From assembly GCF_025352425.1 (NCBI RefSeq), contig NZ_JANXTI010000032.1, positions 1-50,266 on the forward strand: DNA of 50,266 nt, in the 5' to 3' direction. Made by a program: the position numbers and the translations under genes. The DNA comes from Flavobacterium sp. GTDB lineage: Bacteria; Bacteroidota; Bacteroidia; Flavobacteriales; Flavobacteriaceae. Below, piece after piece: positions 10,001-17,575 of this stretch. The stretch's first letter is position 1, and each line of letters starts with the position of its first letter. The notes under the pieces were generated by a model. The model saw only the letters and a program-made list of their open reading frames with translations. It ran no database searches and was not told the origin of the DNA.

Positions 10001-13000
10001 CAAATTCTCCTAGTTACACACCGCCAGTATTTACCACGGCAGGTACATACTATCACTATGTTACAATTAGTTTGTCTGGAAATAATTGTGGGGCAGCAAC
10101 CAGTAATGTAGCTCAAATAAATGTTTTTAATGACCCTACTATAACAACCCAACCAACAACAACCCAAACTTTATGTCAGGGAGCAACCCCAACAACATTA
10201 CAGGTCGTGGCAACTGGCGGGAATGGAGCTTTTTCATATCAGTGGTATAGTAATAACACCAACAATACAACTTCAGGAACAGCAATATCAGGTGCTAATA
10301 GTTCAACTTATTTACCTCCAACAACTACAGTGGGAATAAATTTTTATTATTGTATAATATCCCAAACCGCAACATTAGGCTGTAGTGTAACAAGTACGAC
10401 GGCAGAAGTCATAATTAATGCCTCTCCAACAATTGTAAACCAACCCGTTTCAAGTACTGTTTGCTTGGGTGGGACGCCAACTGTTTTATCTTTAACGTAT
10501 AGTAATGGAGCTGGTACACCAACCTACCAATGGTACTCGAACACATCTAATAACAATACAACCGGGACGGCAATAAGTGGTGAGACCAATCCAACTTATT
10601 CGCCACCCGCAACAACTGTTGGAACTATTTATTATTACTGTACAATTACCTTTTCCGGCATAGTTGGAAGTTGCGCCACAATATCAACAAATACTGCTGA
10701 TGTAACTATAACAACTGGTTCAACTATCAATCAACAGCCACAACCAACGCAGAGTTTATGTGTTGGAATTACCATTCCAAATCCGCTTACGGTAACATAT
10801 ACTGGCGGAACCGGTACGCCAAGTTATCAATGGTATTCTAATACGACTAATTCTAATGTTGGAGGAACATCTATTCCCGGAGCAACTGGTGTTAACTATT
10901 CCCCACCTGTCTATACCTCTTCTGGTAATTATTATTACTATGTAGTAATCAACTTTAGCGGTAGTGGATGTGGAGCAAAAACAAGTACAGTTGCAGAGGT
11001 AATTATTGTCAATGATCCAATAATAAATACACAACCCTTGGCAACACAAACAGTTTGTCAAAATACTACAGCTACTATACTAACAGTTGCAACTTCTGGA
11101 GGCATAGGAACGACTTATAACTATCAGTGGTATAGCTCCAGTACCAACAACATTACTTCTGGAACTGCTATACCTGGAGAAACCAACAGTACATTCACCC
11201 CACTAACAATAACAGCAGGGACAGTGTATTACTATTGCACAATAACGCAGGCTGCAGGTTCAGGCTGCAATGCAACTACCAATACCGCAGAGGTAATTGT
11301 AAATGTAGCGCCTACCATTGCTAACCAACCCGCTTCCAGCACGGTCTGTGTGAACGGAACTCCAACACTCCTATCATTAACATATAACAACGGAGTGGGA
11401 ACTCCAACATACCAATGGTACACAAACACGATAAATTCTAATACAGGAGGAAATATCATTATAGGTGCAACTAACGCAACTTATTCTCCACCAGCCTTAA
11501 CATCGGGAACGACATACTATTACTGTGTGGTTACTTTCTCAGCATTAACTGGAGGTTGTTCTGTAATAACTACCAATCCAGCTACAGTAATAGTTAATGA
11601 CAATCCTGTAATATCATCAACAGCTTCAACTATTTGCAGCGCAACAACATTTACGGTTACGCCCGCTAATGGAGGAGGTAATATTGTCCCATCGGGCACA
11701 ACCTATACATGGTCAAACCCAATAATAAGCCCAACAGCTACGGTAACAGGAGCATCGGCACAACCTACAGCGCAGCCAAACATTAGTCAAACGTTGGTTA
11801 ATACAACCACAAGTCCATCTACTGTAACTTATACGGTAACTCCTGCTTCCGGAACTTGCGTCGGCGCTAATTTTACGGTAACAGTAACTGTAAATCCAGC
11901 AATCAATCCTAATATAGTATTGAATGATAATAGGTGTTTCGGAGTAAATATTGCTTCAATTACAACTAACATTACCGGGGGAATTCCTTTTTCTTCAGGC
12001 ACACCTTATAATATATCTTGGACAGGTCCAGGTGTGTTTACTTCTACAGCGACGAGTATTTCAAATTTAGCACCAGGGACTTATAACGTGACGATTGCAG
12101 ATGCAGGCGGATGCCCATTTTCCAACTCGTATACCATCACTGAACCTGCAGATATTATCATTACAGTTGATAATGAAAGTGATGTCACCTGTTACAATGC
12201 TGCAAACGGAAGCATTCAAATTACGGTTACCGGGGGAACAGGTAGTTATGTTTACACCTGGACAAAAGGAGGTAGTCCGTATGCCGTAACCGAAGATATT
12301 TCTGGTTTGAGTCCCGGAAACTATACTGTTTCAGTTACAGATGCTAATAATTGTGGACCAAGAGCAGCAAGTTTTACTATCACCGAACCCCCGCTTTTAG
12401 TATTGAGTTTAGTAAGTCAGACAAATGTCCTTTGCTATGGAGCTTCAACCGGAGCTATAGTAGTAAATGTTACGGGTGGAACCGTTGGTAGTGGTTATGG
12501 TTTTTCATGGAGTGGACCTGGTGGATTTACATCCGCCAGTCAAAATCTTTCCGGAATACCGGCAGGCACTTATAATCTGACGGTTACTGATGCTAATGGA
12601 TGTATAAAAACCTTATCAGTAGTGATTACGCAATCTAACGATATAGTAATTGCGTATACAACGACTCCGATAACCTGTTATGGAGCAAATAATGCTTCAA
12701 TGACTGTTACATTGTCTGGTGGAAACGCTCCCTATACATTTCAGTGGAGCAATTTGTCGACAAGTTTAATACAAACTAATTTATCAGCAGGGAACTATAC
12801 CATAACTGTAACCGATAACGTTGGATGTATTAAAACGGCAACTATTGTAATACCGGAAGCTCCTGTTTTTACAGTTAATCCAACTGTATCAAATATTACC
12901 TGTTTTGGTGCACATAACGGTAGTATAAATTTAAATCTGACTGGAGGCATTGCACCGGTTGCTTTATCGTGGAGTGATGGCAGCAGCGCGGGGCTTATTC

Positions 13001-14103
13001 GGAATAATTTAGCCGCAGGAACTTATACAGCAACCATTTCTGATGGAACACCCTGCTATATTGTAAGAACATTTACCATAGTCGAGCCACAAGCTTTGGT
13101 TCTTTCGGCTAACCTTACAAATGCATTTAATTGTACTACTGCTAATTCTGGGGCAATTGACTTAATTGTGGCAGGAGGAACACCACCATATACTTATTCA
13201 TGGTCAAATAGTAGCGCAACAGAGGATTTAAATAATATCACTTCCGGAAACTACCTGGTAACGGTAACCGATGCGAATGGTTGTATCAAAACAGCACAAT
13301 ATTCAATTACAAGACCTGACCCGATTCTAATTAATGTTATAACACAAACCACTTTTGATTGCGCAGCACATTCCGTTAATCAAAACTTTACAGCTCAAGT
13401 GTCAGGGGGGATACCTCCATATCAACTTCAATGGTCGAGCGGTACAATTAGCGGGGCAAATAATGAAACAATGCATTCAGATGTAAACGGAACGGTTTTG
13501 CTAACCGTAACCGACAGTTATGGCTGTATTGCTACACAAACCGTAGTTGTCGATACGCCGGAACTGGGTTATCCTACTTTTGATCAAACTTCTATTGGAT
13601 ATACTACTTATGGAATTTATTCCATTGGTGATCCAATTCAATTTACAAGCAATATTACAGGTGATTATGTATCGGTTTCCTGGGATTTTGGCGATGGGAC
13701 TTTTTCTACCGAAGTAAATCCTGTGCATACCTATCTTATCCCAAAGGATTATATAGTTACCCAAACTGTAACGTATCCTTTTGGATGCGTTTATACCCAA
13801 ACCATTAGTCTTATAATTGAAAAAGGGTATGTTTTAGTTGTGCCTACCGCTTTTACACCAAATAATGATAGGCTAAATGACACCTATCGCCCAGTCACAA
13901 AAGGCTTAAAAAATATTGTCCTAGATATATATGATACCTGGGGTTCGCTAATTTATTCCGAAAAAGGCGATGTATTGATCGGTTGGGATTCAAAAATTAA
14001 AGGATTTAATGCAGAAAACGGAAATTATTACAGTAAGGTTACTGCTGAAACATTTTATGGTACCATCGTTAATTCAAACCAAACCTTCGTTTTAATTAAA
14101 TAA
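7048..14103 (+). CDS. Giant SprB-like T9SS adhesin with PKD, Ig-like and SprB repeats
   Basis: Predicted cell-surface adhesin, about 2,351 residues from the ATG at 7048. A TTG six bases upstream at 7042 is an alternative start. A hydrophobic signal lies near residues 37-53 (ASFLVLVLLCGQYGFA). Order of parts: N-terminal PKD-like domains (for example YSWDFGDGS); seven Ig-like repeats of about 97 residues centred on YQWYSN (about residues 832-1520); eight or so SprB-type repeats of about 70 residues with GNYTVTVTDANGC-like ends (about 1620-2170); a last PKD domain (SWDFGDGTFS); and a C-terminal type B sorting domain starting VPTAFTPNNDRLNDTYRP. The next gene, 12 bases on, is a PorP/SprF-like partner, the classic pairing for type B T9SS cargo such as gliding adhesin SprB. 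Which surface it binds is unknown. Confidence 0.9.
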   Translation: MGKHLKISDKKILPLYHLDFLLKFRKDVISKFPKASFLVLVLLCGQYGFATSLLVPSATISGSTTVCQNAASPLITFTGSGGTAPYTFIYTVSGTPGNQTISTTAPSSTVTFPAPTNATGIFTYSLVSVQDSSPPPNPINVTGTAIITVNAAPTVDFTIVYNNSCSGTIVQFNSSVIGSGSYTYSWDFGDGSALSTAVNPTHAFTSLGCGTASFNVTLTITGGGCTVTRSYQVNVNQKPDISFIDPNATSAASQFNNCTVASITSTTYSITVENTSASSSCITSYSVNWGDTTPQENNISFPISHTYTQLGVYNMTITAIGNFGCSNSITYTVKNISNPSAGVLNPGGTVDMCIPTPIIQYTIGNWAQNSPGTTYAVNYGDGSPTLNLDQATMVASPYYNAANPLLSANYPIPYSYTTNSCPGGDFIITLVVTNACRSTTGTVVGGNTRSKPIANFTAPLIGCVTSNILFTNTTTLGYDSGCVSSTRFTWNFGDPASGASNVITTGWVTSATNGNHIFSGTGTYTVTLTAQNGCGTTTKTQQICIESPLIPLFTINPNSGCTPLIITPDNTTIITNSCPGNPTYQWNVTYASGFCGSVPATWNYASGTTSTTAEPTFNFVTPGTYTISMTINNSCGSVTSGTQTVTVKKPPTVILAVINTACGSASITPSATVTNCAPIGGTLTYAWSLPGGSPSTSTAVTPGTITYPAGGPYTVSLVVTNECGPSNTAAQTFSVNTAPVITNSSLSQTICSGSSTTLVNLTANSSGTTFSWTASATTGISGFTPSGTNTIPVQTITTTNTSPGTVTYTIIPTIGSDPGACAGPSVMYIVNVNPAPTITTQPASSSVCLGGTPTPLTVALNSSSVTPTYQWYSNISNAASGGTLISGATNATYNPPATTAGTLYYYCIISLSSGGCASVTSNVATVIVSPSPTINTQPTPTQDLCIGVTIASPLTVSYSGGTGTATYQWYNNINNTTTGGTPVGTNSPSYTPPVFTTAGTYYHYVTISLSGNNCGAATSNVAQINVFNDPTITTQPTTTQTLCQGATPTTLQVVATGGNGAFSYQWYSNNTNNTTSGTAISGANSSTYLPPTTTVGINFYYCIISQTATLGCSVTSTTAEVIINASPTIVNQPVSSTVCLGGTPTVLSLTYSNGAGTPTYQWYSNTSNNNTTGTAISGETNPTYSPPATTVGTIYYYCTITFSGIVGSCATISTNTADVTITTGSTINQQPQPTQSLCVGITIPNPLTVTYTGGTGTPSYQWYSNTTNSNVGGTSIPGATGVNYSPPVYTSSGNYYYYVVINFSGSGCGAKTSTVAEVIIVNDPIINTQPLATQTVCQNTTATILTVATSGGIGTTYNYQWYSSSTNNITSGTAIPGETNSTFTPLTITAGTVYYYCTITQAAGSGCNATTNTAEVIVNVAPTIANQPASSTVCVNGTPTLLSLTYNNGVGTPTYQWYTNTINSNTGGNIIIGATNATYSPPALTSGTTYYYCVVTFSALTGGCSVITTNPATVIVNDNPVISSTASTICSATTFTVTPANGGGNIVPSGTTYTWSNPIISPTATVTGASAQPTAQPNISQTLVNTTTSPSTVTYTVTPASGTCVGANFTVTVTVNPAINPNIVLNDNRCFGVNIASITTNITGGIPFSSGTPYNISWTGPGVFTSTATSISNLAPGTYNVTIADAGGCPFSNSYTITEPADIIITVDNESDVTCYNAANGSIQITVTGGTGSYVYTWTKGGSPYAVTEDISGLSPGNYTVSVTDANNCGPRAASFTITEPPLLVLSLVSQTNVLCYGASTGAIVVNVTGGTVGSGYGFSWSGPGGFTSASQNLSGIPAGTYNLTVTDANGCIKTLSVVITQSNDIVIAYTTTPITCYGANNASMTVTLSGGNAPYTFQWSNLSTSLIQTNLSAGNYTITVTDNVGCIKTATIVIPEAPVFTVNPTVSNITCFGAHNGSINLNLTGGIAPVALSWSDGSSAGLIRNNLAAGTYTATISDGTPCYIVRTFTIVEPQALVLSANLTNAFNCTTANSGAIDLIVAGGTPPYTYSWSNSSATEDLNNITSGNYLVTVTDANGCIKTAQYSITRPDPILINVITQTTFDCAAHSVNQNFTAQVSGGIPPYQLQWSSGTISGANNETMHSDVNGTVLLTVTDSYGCIATQTVVVDTPELGYPTFDQTSIGYTTYGIYSIGDPIQFTSNITGDYVSVSWDFGDGTFSTEVNPVHTYLIPKDYIVTQTVTYPFGCVYTQTISLIIEKGYVLVVPTAFTPNNDRLNDTYRPVTKGLKNIVLDIYDTWGSLIYSEKGDVLIGWDSKIKGFNAENGNYYSKVTAETFYGTIVNSNQTFVLIK
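9541..11600 (+). repeat. Higher-order A-B-C Ig-like repeat array inside the adhesin gene
   Basis: Seven repeats, with YQWY codons near 9653, 9946, 10237, 10525, 10823, 11122 and 11408, are spaced 286-299 bases apart. They fall into three subtypes in the order A-B-C-A-B-C-A. A carries SSTVCLGGTPT-like text, B carries LCIGVTI..PLTV and CGAKTS, and C carries NDP..TQTLCQ. Equivalent subtypes are 872-885 bases apart, so the array grew by duplication of a three-domain block. Confidence 0.75.
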
Positions 14104-14115
14104 GCTGGTATAAAA

Positions 14116-15144
14116 ATGAAATTACGACTTTTTTTGTATTTGCTTATGATTTTTACAACTCTGGAATCCACAGCTCAGGACCCAGTCTTTACACAATATA
14201 TGCTCGTGCCCGAAACACTTAACCCAGCCTTTACCGGTTTAGCTAATGCATGGAACGCAGGTTTGCTTAATCGTAGGCAATGGCCTGATGGTAATAGGAG
14301 AATGGATACCAGATACGGCTATGCAAACAATATGGTTACCGATCAGCTTGCGGTCGGCGGCAATGTCTTAAACCACCATGAAGAATTTACCAATTATAAT
14401 TATTTTCAATTGAATGGAGCTGTCTCTTATAGAGTCGAGCTCGATTATGACTGGCGACTACGAATGGGAATTGAAGGGGGCTACGGACGTAAAAATTTTA
14501 ATTTCCGCAATTTATTATTAGAAGATCAAATCAATATTAACGATGGTTCAATTAGTGGTGGGAGTATTGATCCGGGAGTTTTACATGGTACAGACAAGAT
14601 TGATTTTTTTGATGTTTCCGTTGGCATCGTGGTAGATCAGGAAAATGCCTGGTTCGGTGCAGCCTTAAAACATATTAACCGGCCTGACATTTCTTTTACT
14701 GAAACGGGTAATATGCCTTTAGATATGTTTCTGACAGTTCACGGAGGGTATTATTTGACTTTCGAAAGGGCTTCACTGAGATTTTTGCCTGATGATACCG
14801 ATGTATTGTTTACGTTTAACTACATGAGGCAATCCCAATACAATAGATTAGATATAGGCGGTATGTTGGAAATGCCCATGTTCACTTTTGGAGTAATAAC
14901 GGCAACTAATCCGGAGCGTAAAAGCGGGAATGGTCATTTTATAACTTCTGTTAATCCCATAGTTTCCATGAAATCGGGCGAATTTACTTTTGGATATTCC
15001 TATGATTTAAATATTTCAAAATTAGGTCATACACAAGGAGTACATGAACTCACTCTGACATGGCAGTCCAATCACACTTGTAATCGTTGCGATAATTACA
15101 AAGTCAGACTCAAAAGAAATGGTGAAGCGGGTTATACGCATTGA
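14116..15144 (+). CDS. PorP/SprF-family type IX secretion outer-membrane protein
   Basis: 342 residues with signal peptide MKLRLFLYLLMIFTTLESTA (1-20). The mature start DPVFTQYMLVPETLNPAFTG is the hallmark of the PorP/SprF family. The rest is alternating beta-strand sequence typical of an outer-membrane barrel. Family members act with the T9SS and bind type B sorting domains. In Flavobacterium johnsoniae SprF is needed for SprB to reach the surface. Placement 12 bases after the giant adhesin gene implies that this is its dedicated partner and that the two are co-transcribed. Confidence 0.92.
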   Translation: MKLRLFLYLLMIFTTLESTAQDPVFTQYMLVPETLNPAFTGLANAWNAGLLNRRQWPDGNRRMDTRYGYANNMVTDQLAVGGNVLNHHEEFTNYNYFQLNGAVSYRVELDYDWRLRMGIEGGYGRKNFNFRNLLLEDQININDGSISGGSIDPGVLHGTDKIDFFDVSVGIVVDQENAWFGAALKHINRPDISFTETGNMPLDMFLTVHGGYYLTFERASLRFLPDDTDVLFTFNYMRQSQYNRLDIGGMLEMPMFTFGVITATNPERKSGNGHFITSVNPIVSMKSGEFTFGYSYDLNISKLGHTQGVHELTLTWQSNHTCNRCDNYKVRLKRNGEAGYTH

Positions 15145-15173
15145 CCAACACCAGAATGAATTGAAAAATCATT

Positions 15174-15515
15174 ATGAAGAAATATCTGCTTTACTTTTTA
15201 TTCATTGCGGTGGCTGCAACCGCACAAAGAATTTACAAAACCCCTTCAGGTTCAAAGTATCACTTAGGTAGTTGCAGGATGGTCGAGAATGTATCTGAGG
15301 AAATTTCATATCAACAGGCAGCAGAACTTGGACTGGTTCCATGTAAAATATGCAAACCTACCAAATATCAGTCGTTGGGGTTAACTTCTTCAAATACAGC
15401 TAGAGGCCACGATGTAACGGTCCAATGCAAAGGAATCACAAAGAAGGGCACACGTTGCAAACACATGACAAGCATTGCCAACGGTTATTGTTTCCAACAT
15501 AACCCCGATAAGTAA
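15174..15515 (+). CDS. Small secreted Cys-rich protein with DUF5763-like C-terminus
   Basis: 113 residues. Signal peptide at 1-18 (MKKYLLYFLFIAVAATAQ). The first module reads KTPSGSKYHLGSCRMV followed by GLVPCKICKP, resembling Ada-like or nuclease-associated Cys modules. The second module has CKGITKKGTRCKH, then YCFQHNP, a C-C-C-H pattern like the small zinc-binding DUF5763. It lies 29 bases after the SprF-like gene on the same strand, so it may belong to the adhesin operon. The function is unknown; metal binding is inferred from the Cys/His spacing. Confidence 0.75.
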   Translation: MKKYLLYFLFIAVAATAQRIYKTPSGSKYHLGSCRMVENVSEEISYQQAAELGLVPCKICKPTKYQSLGLTSSNTARGHDVTVQCKGITKKGTRCKHMTSIANGYCFQHNPDK

Positions 15516-15547
15516 CGCCTGTAAACCAAGATGTTAAATTCCCGGCG

Positions 15548-16273
15548 CTACCCCACCATCACCACCCTCATCGGACAACACTCCTTACTATTCACATAAT
15601 GCTTTTCGGTAAAGCGGGTGGTGTTATAAAACTGCAGCTTGGCACATACCAATAGCAGGTATCCTTCGGGGATCGGCTTGCTGGTCCATAACGTTTGGGG
15701 AACCACCGCAAAATTGTTTGGTATCGGGATTAACGTATAGTCATCAGGAAAGCCGGTGTTATTGTCAAAATTAGTTGCCAGTACATAAATCAGCAGTTCC
15801 GCCTGTTTGGTATTTTGCGCAAACTGCAGTGCCGTCCTAGGATCAAATTCAGGAACGGTCACCACTACCTGCCGCTGTTCATCGAGCATCGCTTCTATTG
15901 GCAGTGCAAAATAATCCATAAAAGGCGAGTGGGTGTTGAATTCAAATCCCGCCAAAGTACTCATATCACTGTTTAGCGGAGTGCGTTCGCCTTTGGGTAG
16001 CACCGTATTCATTTGTATCGCTGCATACAATTGTCCGTTGAGCCTGCTGTGCATATAACCACCTTCCTCGCCGGCCAAAAAGGAACGCAGTCCATGGCGG
16101 AGCCGTTGTCCCCAAAGGCTGCATTGCCTAAACTCCGAGCCCGCCGCTTTTGTGCTTTTTGTCTGCTTAACCGAATCAGGCTTGCTTTGCAGGATCTGCT
16201 TGTTGCCTATTTTCTTAAATACTATGTTGCCAATCGCCCCGGTAATTGACTTACTTCTGTCTAATTGCGCCAT
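15548..16273 (-). CDS. Uncharacterised conserved protein (possibly DUF6266-like)
   Basis: 241 residues with no signal peptide or membrane segment. The N-terminus SITGAIGNIVFKKIGNKQIL, followed by QSKP and repeated Lys/Thr, has the G-x-x-GN-x-V pattern I associate with DUF6266-like proteins of Bacteroidota, but I am not sure of the family. The sequence is clearly richer in G+C (about 50 percent in the first 120 bases of the interval) than its neighbours (about 32 percent in a 60-base sample), which suggests a different origin. It converges with the small Cys-rich gene, leaving 32 bases between stop codons. The function is unknown. Confidence 0.7.
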   Translation of the reverse strand: MAQLDRSKSITGAIGNIVFKKIGNKQILQSKPDSVKQTKSTKAAGSEFRQCSLWGQRLRHGLRSFLAGEEGGYMHSRLNGQLYAAIQMNTVLPKGERTPLNSDMSTLAGFEFNTHSPFMDYFALPIEAMLDEQRQVVVTVPEFDPRTALQFAQNTKQAELLIYVLATNFDNNTGFPDDYTLIPIPNNFAVVPQTLWTSKPIPEGYLLLVCAKLQFYNTTRFTEKHYVNSKECCPMRVVMVG

Positions 16274-16377
16274 AATTTCATTATTTTAATTAGAATAATA
16301 TATGGCTGCCTTACACATATATGATGCCAGACTTTAGTTTGGGTCGTGTTGAATGTGTAAAAGATATAAAGTAAATC

Positions 16378-16450
16378 TATAGTCGTTCTATAATTTATAC
16401 TTAATTTATAGAGTTATTATAGACTCACTATAGATTCATTATAGAGTAAT
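16378..16450. repeat. 11-bp iteron-like TATAGA repeats
   Basis: Four contiguous 11-bp units start at 16407, 16418, 16429 and 16440: TATAGAGTTAT, TATAGACTCAC, TATAGATTCAT and TATAGAGTAAT. Two weaker units precede them at 16378 and 16389. The period is about one helical turn, so TATAGA faces the same side of the DNA in each unit. This suggests cooperative protein binding upstream of deoC or of the divergent gene. Confidence 0.7.
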
Positions 16451-16602
16451 GAGGAATCAGGCAACAACAAAATACCCTTTATCCAAAGAGCATGCATGCA
16501 GCATCATATATACTGTAGATTAGTAAAAAGTAATATCGATTGGGTATAGATGCGCCCGGTAAACTTTTAAACCTTTAAACCCTTAATCTTTAAACTAATT
16601 TA

Positions 16603-16610
16603 TATATTTG
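16603..16610 (+). promoter_or_regulatory. Bacteroidota-type -7 element of deoC
   Basis: TATATTTG matches the TAnnTTTG -7 consensus of Bacteroidota housekeeping promoters. Transcription from here would give a leader of roughly 50 bases before the deoC ATG at 16668. Confidence 0.55.
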
Positions 16611-16616
16611 TCTGTT

Positions 16617-16646
16617 CGTGGTGGTTCTACACCAATAATCACCACG
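16617..16646 (+). promoter_or_regulatory. Hairpin in the deoC leader
   Basis: Perfect 7-base arms CGTGGTG (16617-16623) and CACCACG (16640-16646) with an AT-rich loop lie between the promoter element and the deoC start. A structural or regulatory role is possible but unproven. Confidence 0.35.
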
Positions 16647-16667
16647 GCTTATTAACTACATTTATAA

Positions 16668-17570
16668 ATGAAACAGATTGATTTTTTAAATTCCCCAAGA
16701 ATAGACCAGGTTGGGATTGAAGATAGGATTGCCCGAATTACTGCCCGAAGCATTAAAAAAGAATCAAAAATGCAAGGCCTGCTTATGGCGCTGAACATGA
16801 TTGACCTGACTACGCTAGAAGGTGCAGATACCGACGAAAAAGTAAAACAACTTTGCTTCAAAGCACACCATTTGCACGATGATATTCCCGGATTGCCTAC
16901 TACAGCTGCGGTTTGCGTGTATCCAAACTTTGTCAAACTTGCCGTAAATGAACTTAAAGGAACCGGCGTTAAGGTGGCTTCGGTGGCAACAGCGTTTCCA
17001 AGCGGGCAATCGAGTGCTGAAATCAAACTATTGGATACTAAAATGGCCGTTGATGGAGGTGCGGATGAAGTTGACATGGTAATCAGCCGTGGCAAATTCC
17101 ATAGCGGTGAGTACAATTTTGTTTTTGATGAAATCGCGATGATCAAGGAAGCCTGTGGCAAAAACGTCCGCTTAAAAGTTATCCTTGAAACAGGAGAAAT
17201 AGGAACCCTAGACAAAGTGCGGCAGGCTAGTGATATTGCGATGTATGCAGGAGCCGATTTTATAAAAACCTCTACCGGGAAGATAAAACCAGCGGCAACG
17301 CTACCGGTAACTTTAGTAATGTTGGAAGCAATACGTGACTATTATTATAAAACCGGAATCATGATTGGGATGAAGCCTGCAGGCGGAATTTCGAACTCTA
17401 AATTGGCGCTACATTATTTATTAATGGTAAAGGAAACCCTTGGCGGAAAATGGTTAACCAACGAGTACTTCCGATTTGGAGCCAGTAGTTTAGCCAACGA
17501 TGTATTACTTCAAATAGTAAAACAAAAAACTGGCATTTACCAGTCAAACGATTATTTTTCTAAAGTTTAA
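16668..17570 (+). CDS. deoC: Deoxyribose-phosphate aldolase
   Basis: Cleaves 2-deoxyribose-5-phosphate to acetaldehyde and glyceraldehyde-3-phosphate, the last step of deoxynucleoside sugar catabolism. 300 residues, with DeoC motifs VCVYPNFV, SVATAFPSGQ, GADEVDMVI, LKVILETGEI, FIKTSTGK with the Schiff-base Lys200, and GMKPAGGI with Lys236. The N-terminal extension is typical of longer DeoC forms. It is followed after 5 bases by an aldehyde dehydrogenase pair that could oxidise the acetaldehyde produced. A promoter element and leader hairpin precede it. Confidence 0.96.
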   Translation: MKQIDFLNSPRIDQVGIEDRIARITARSIKKESKMQGLLMALNMIDLTTLEGADTDEKVKQLCFKAHHLHDDIPGLPTTAAVCVYPNFVKLAVNELKGTGVKVASVATAFPSGQSSAEIKLLDTKMAVDGGADEVDMVISRGKFHSGEYNFVFDEIAMIKEACGKNVRLKVILETGEIGTLDKVRQASDIAMYAGADFIKTSTGKIKPAATLPVTLVMLEAIRDYYYKTGIMIGMKPAGGISNSKLALHYLLMVKETLGGKWLTNEYFRFGASSLANDVLLQIVKQKTGIYQSNDYFSKV

Positions 17571-17575
17571 CCCGA

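Larger units (their letters stand above)
16274..16667. other. Intergenic region with iteron-like array and deoC promoter/leader
   Basis: The 394-base gap between the divergent uncharacterised gene and deoC holds an 11-bp repeat array (16378-16450), a TAnnTTTG promoter element (16603-16610) and a leader hairpin (16617-16646). No convincing ORF was seen. Confidence 0.6.

Noticed and set aside
7351..13800. Several antisense frames within the adhesin gene
   Set aside because: They are composition artefacts opposite Thr/Ser/Asn-rich repeats, rich in Cys/Ile/Asn with no family signature.
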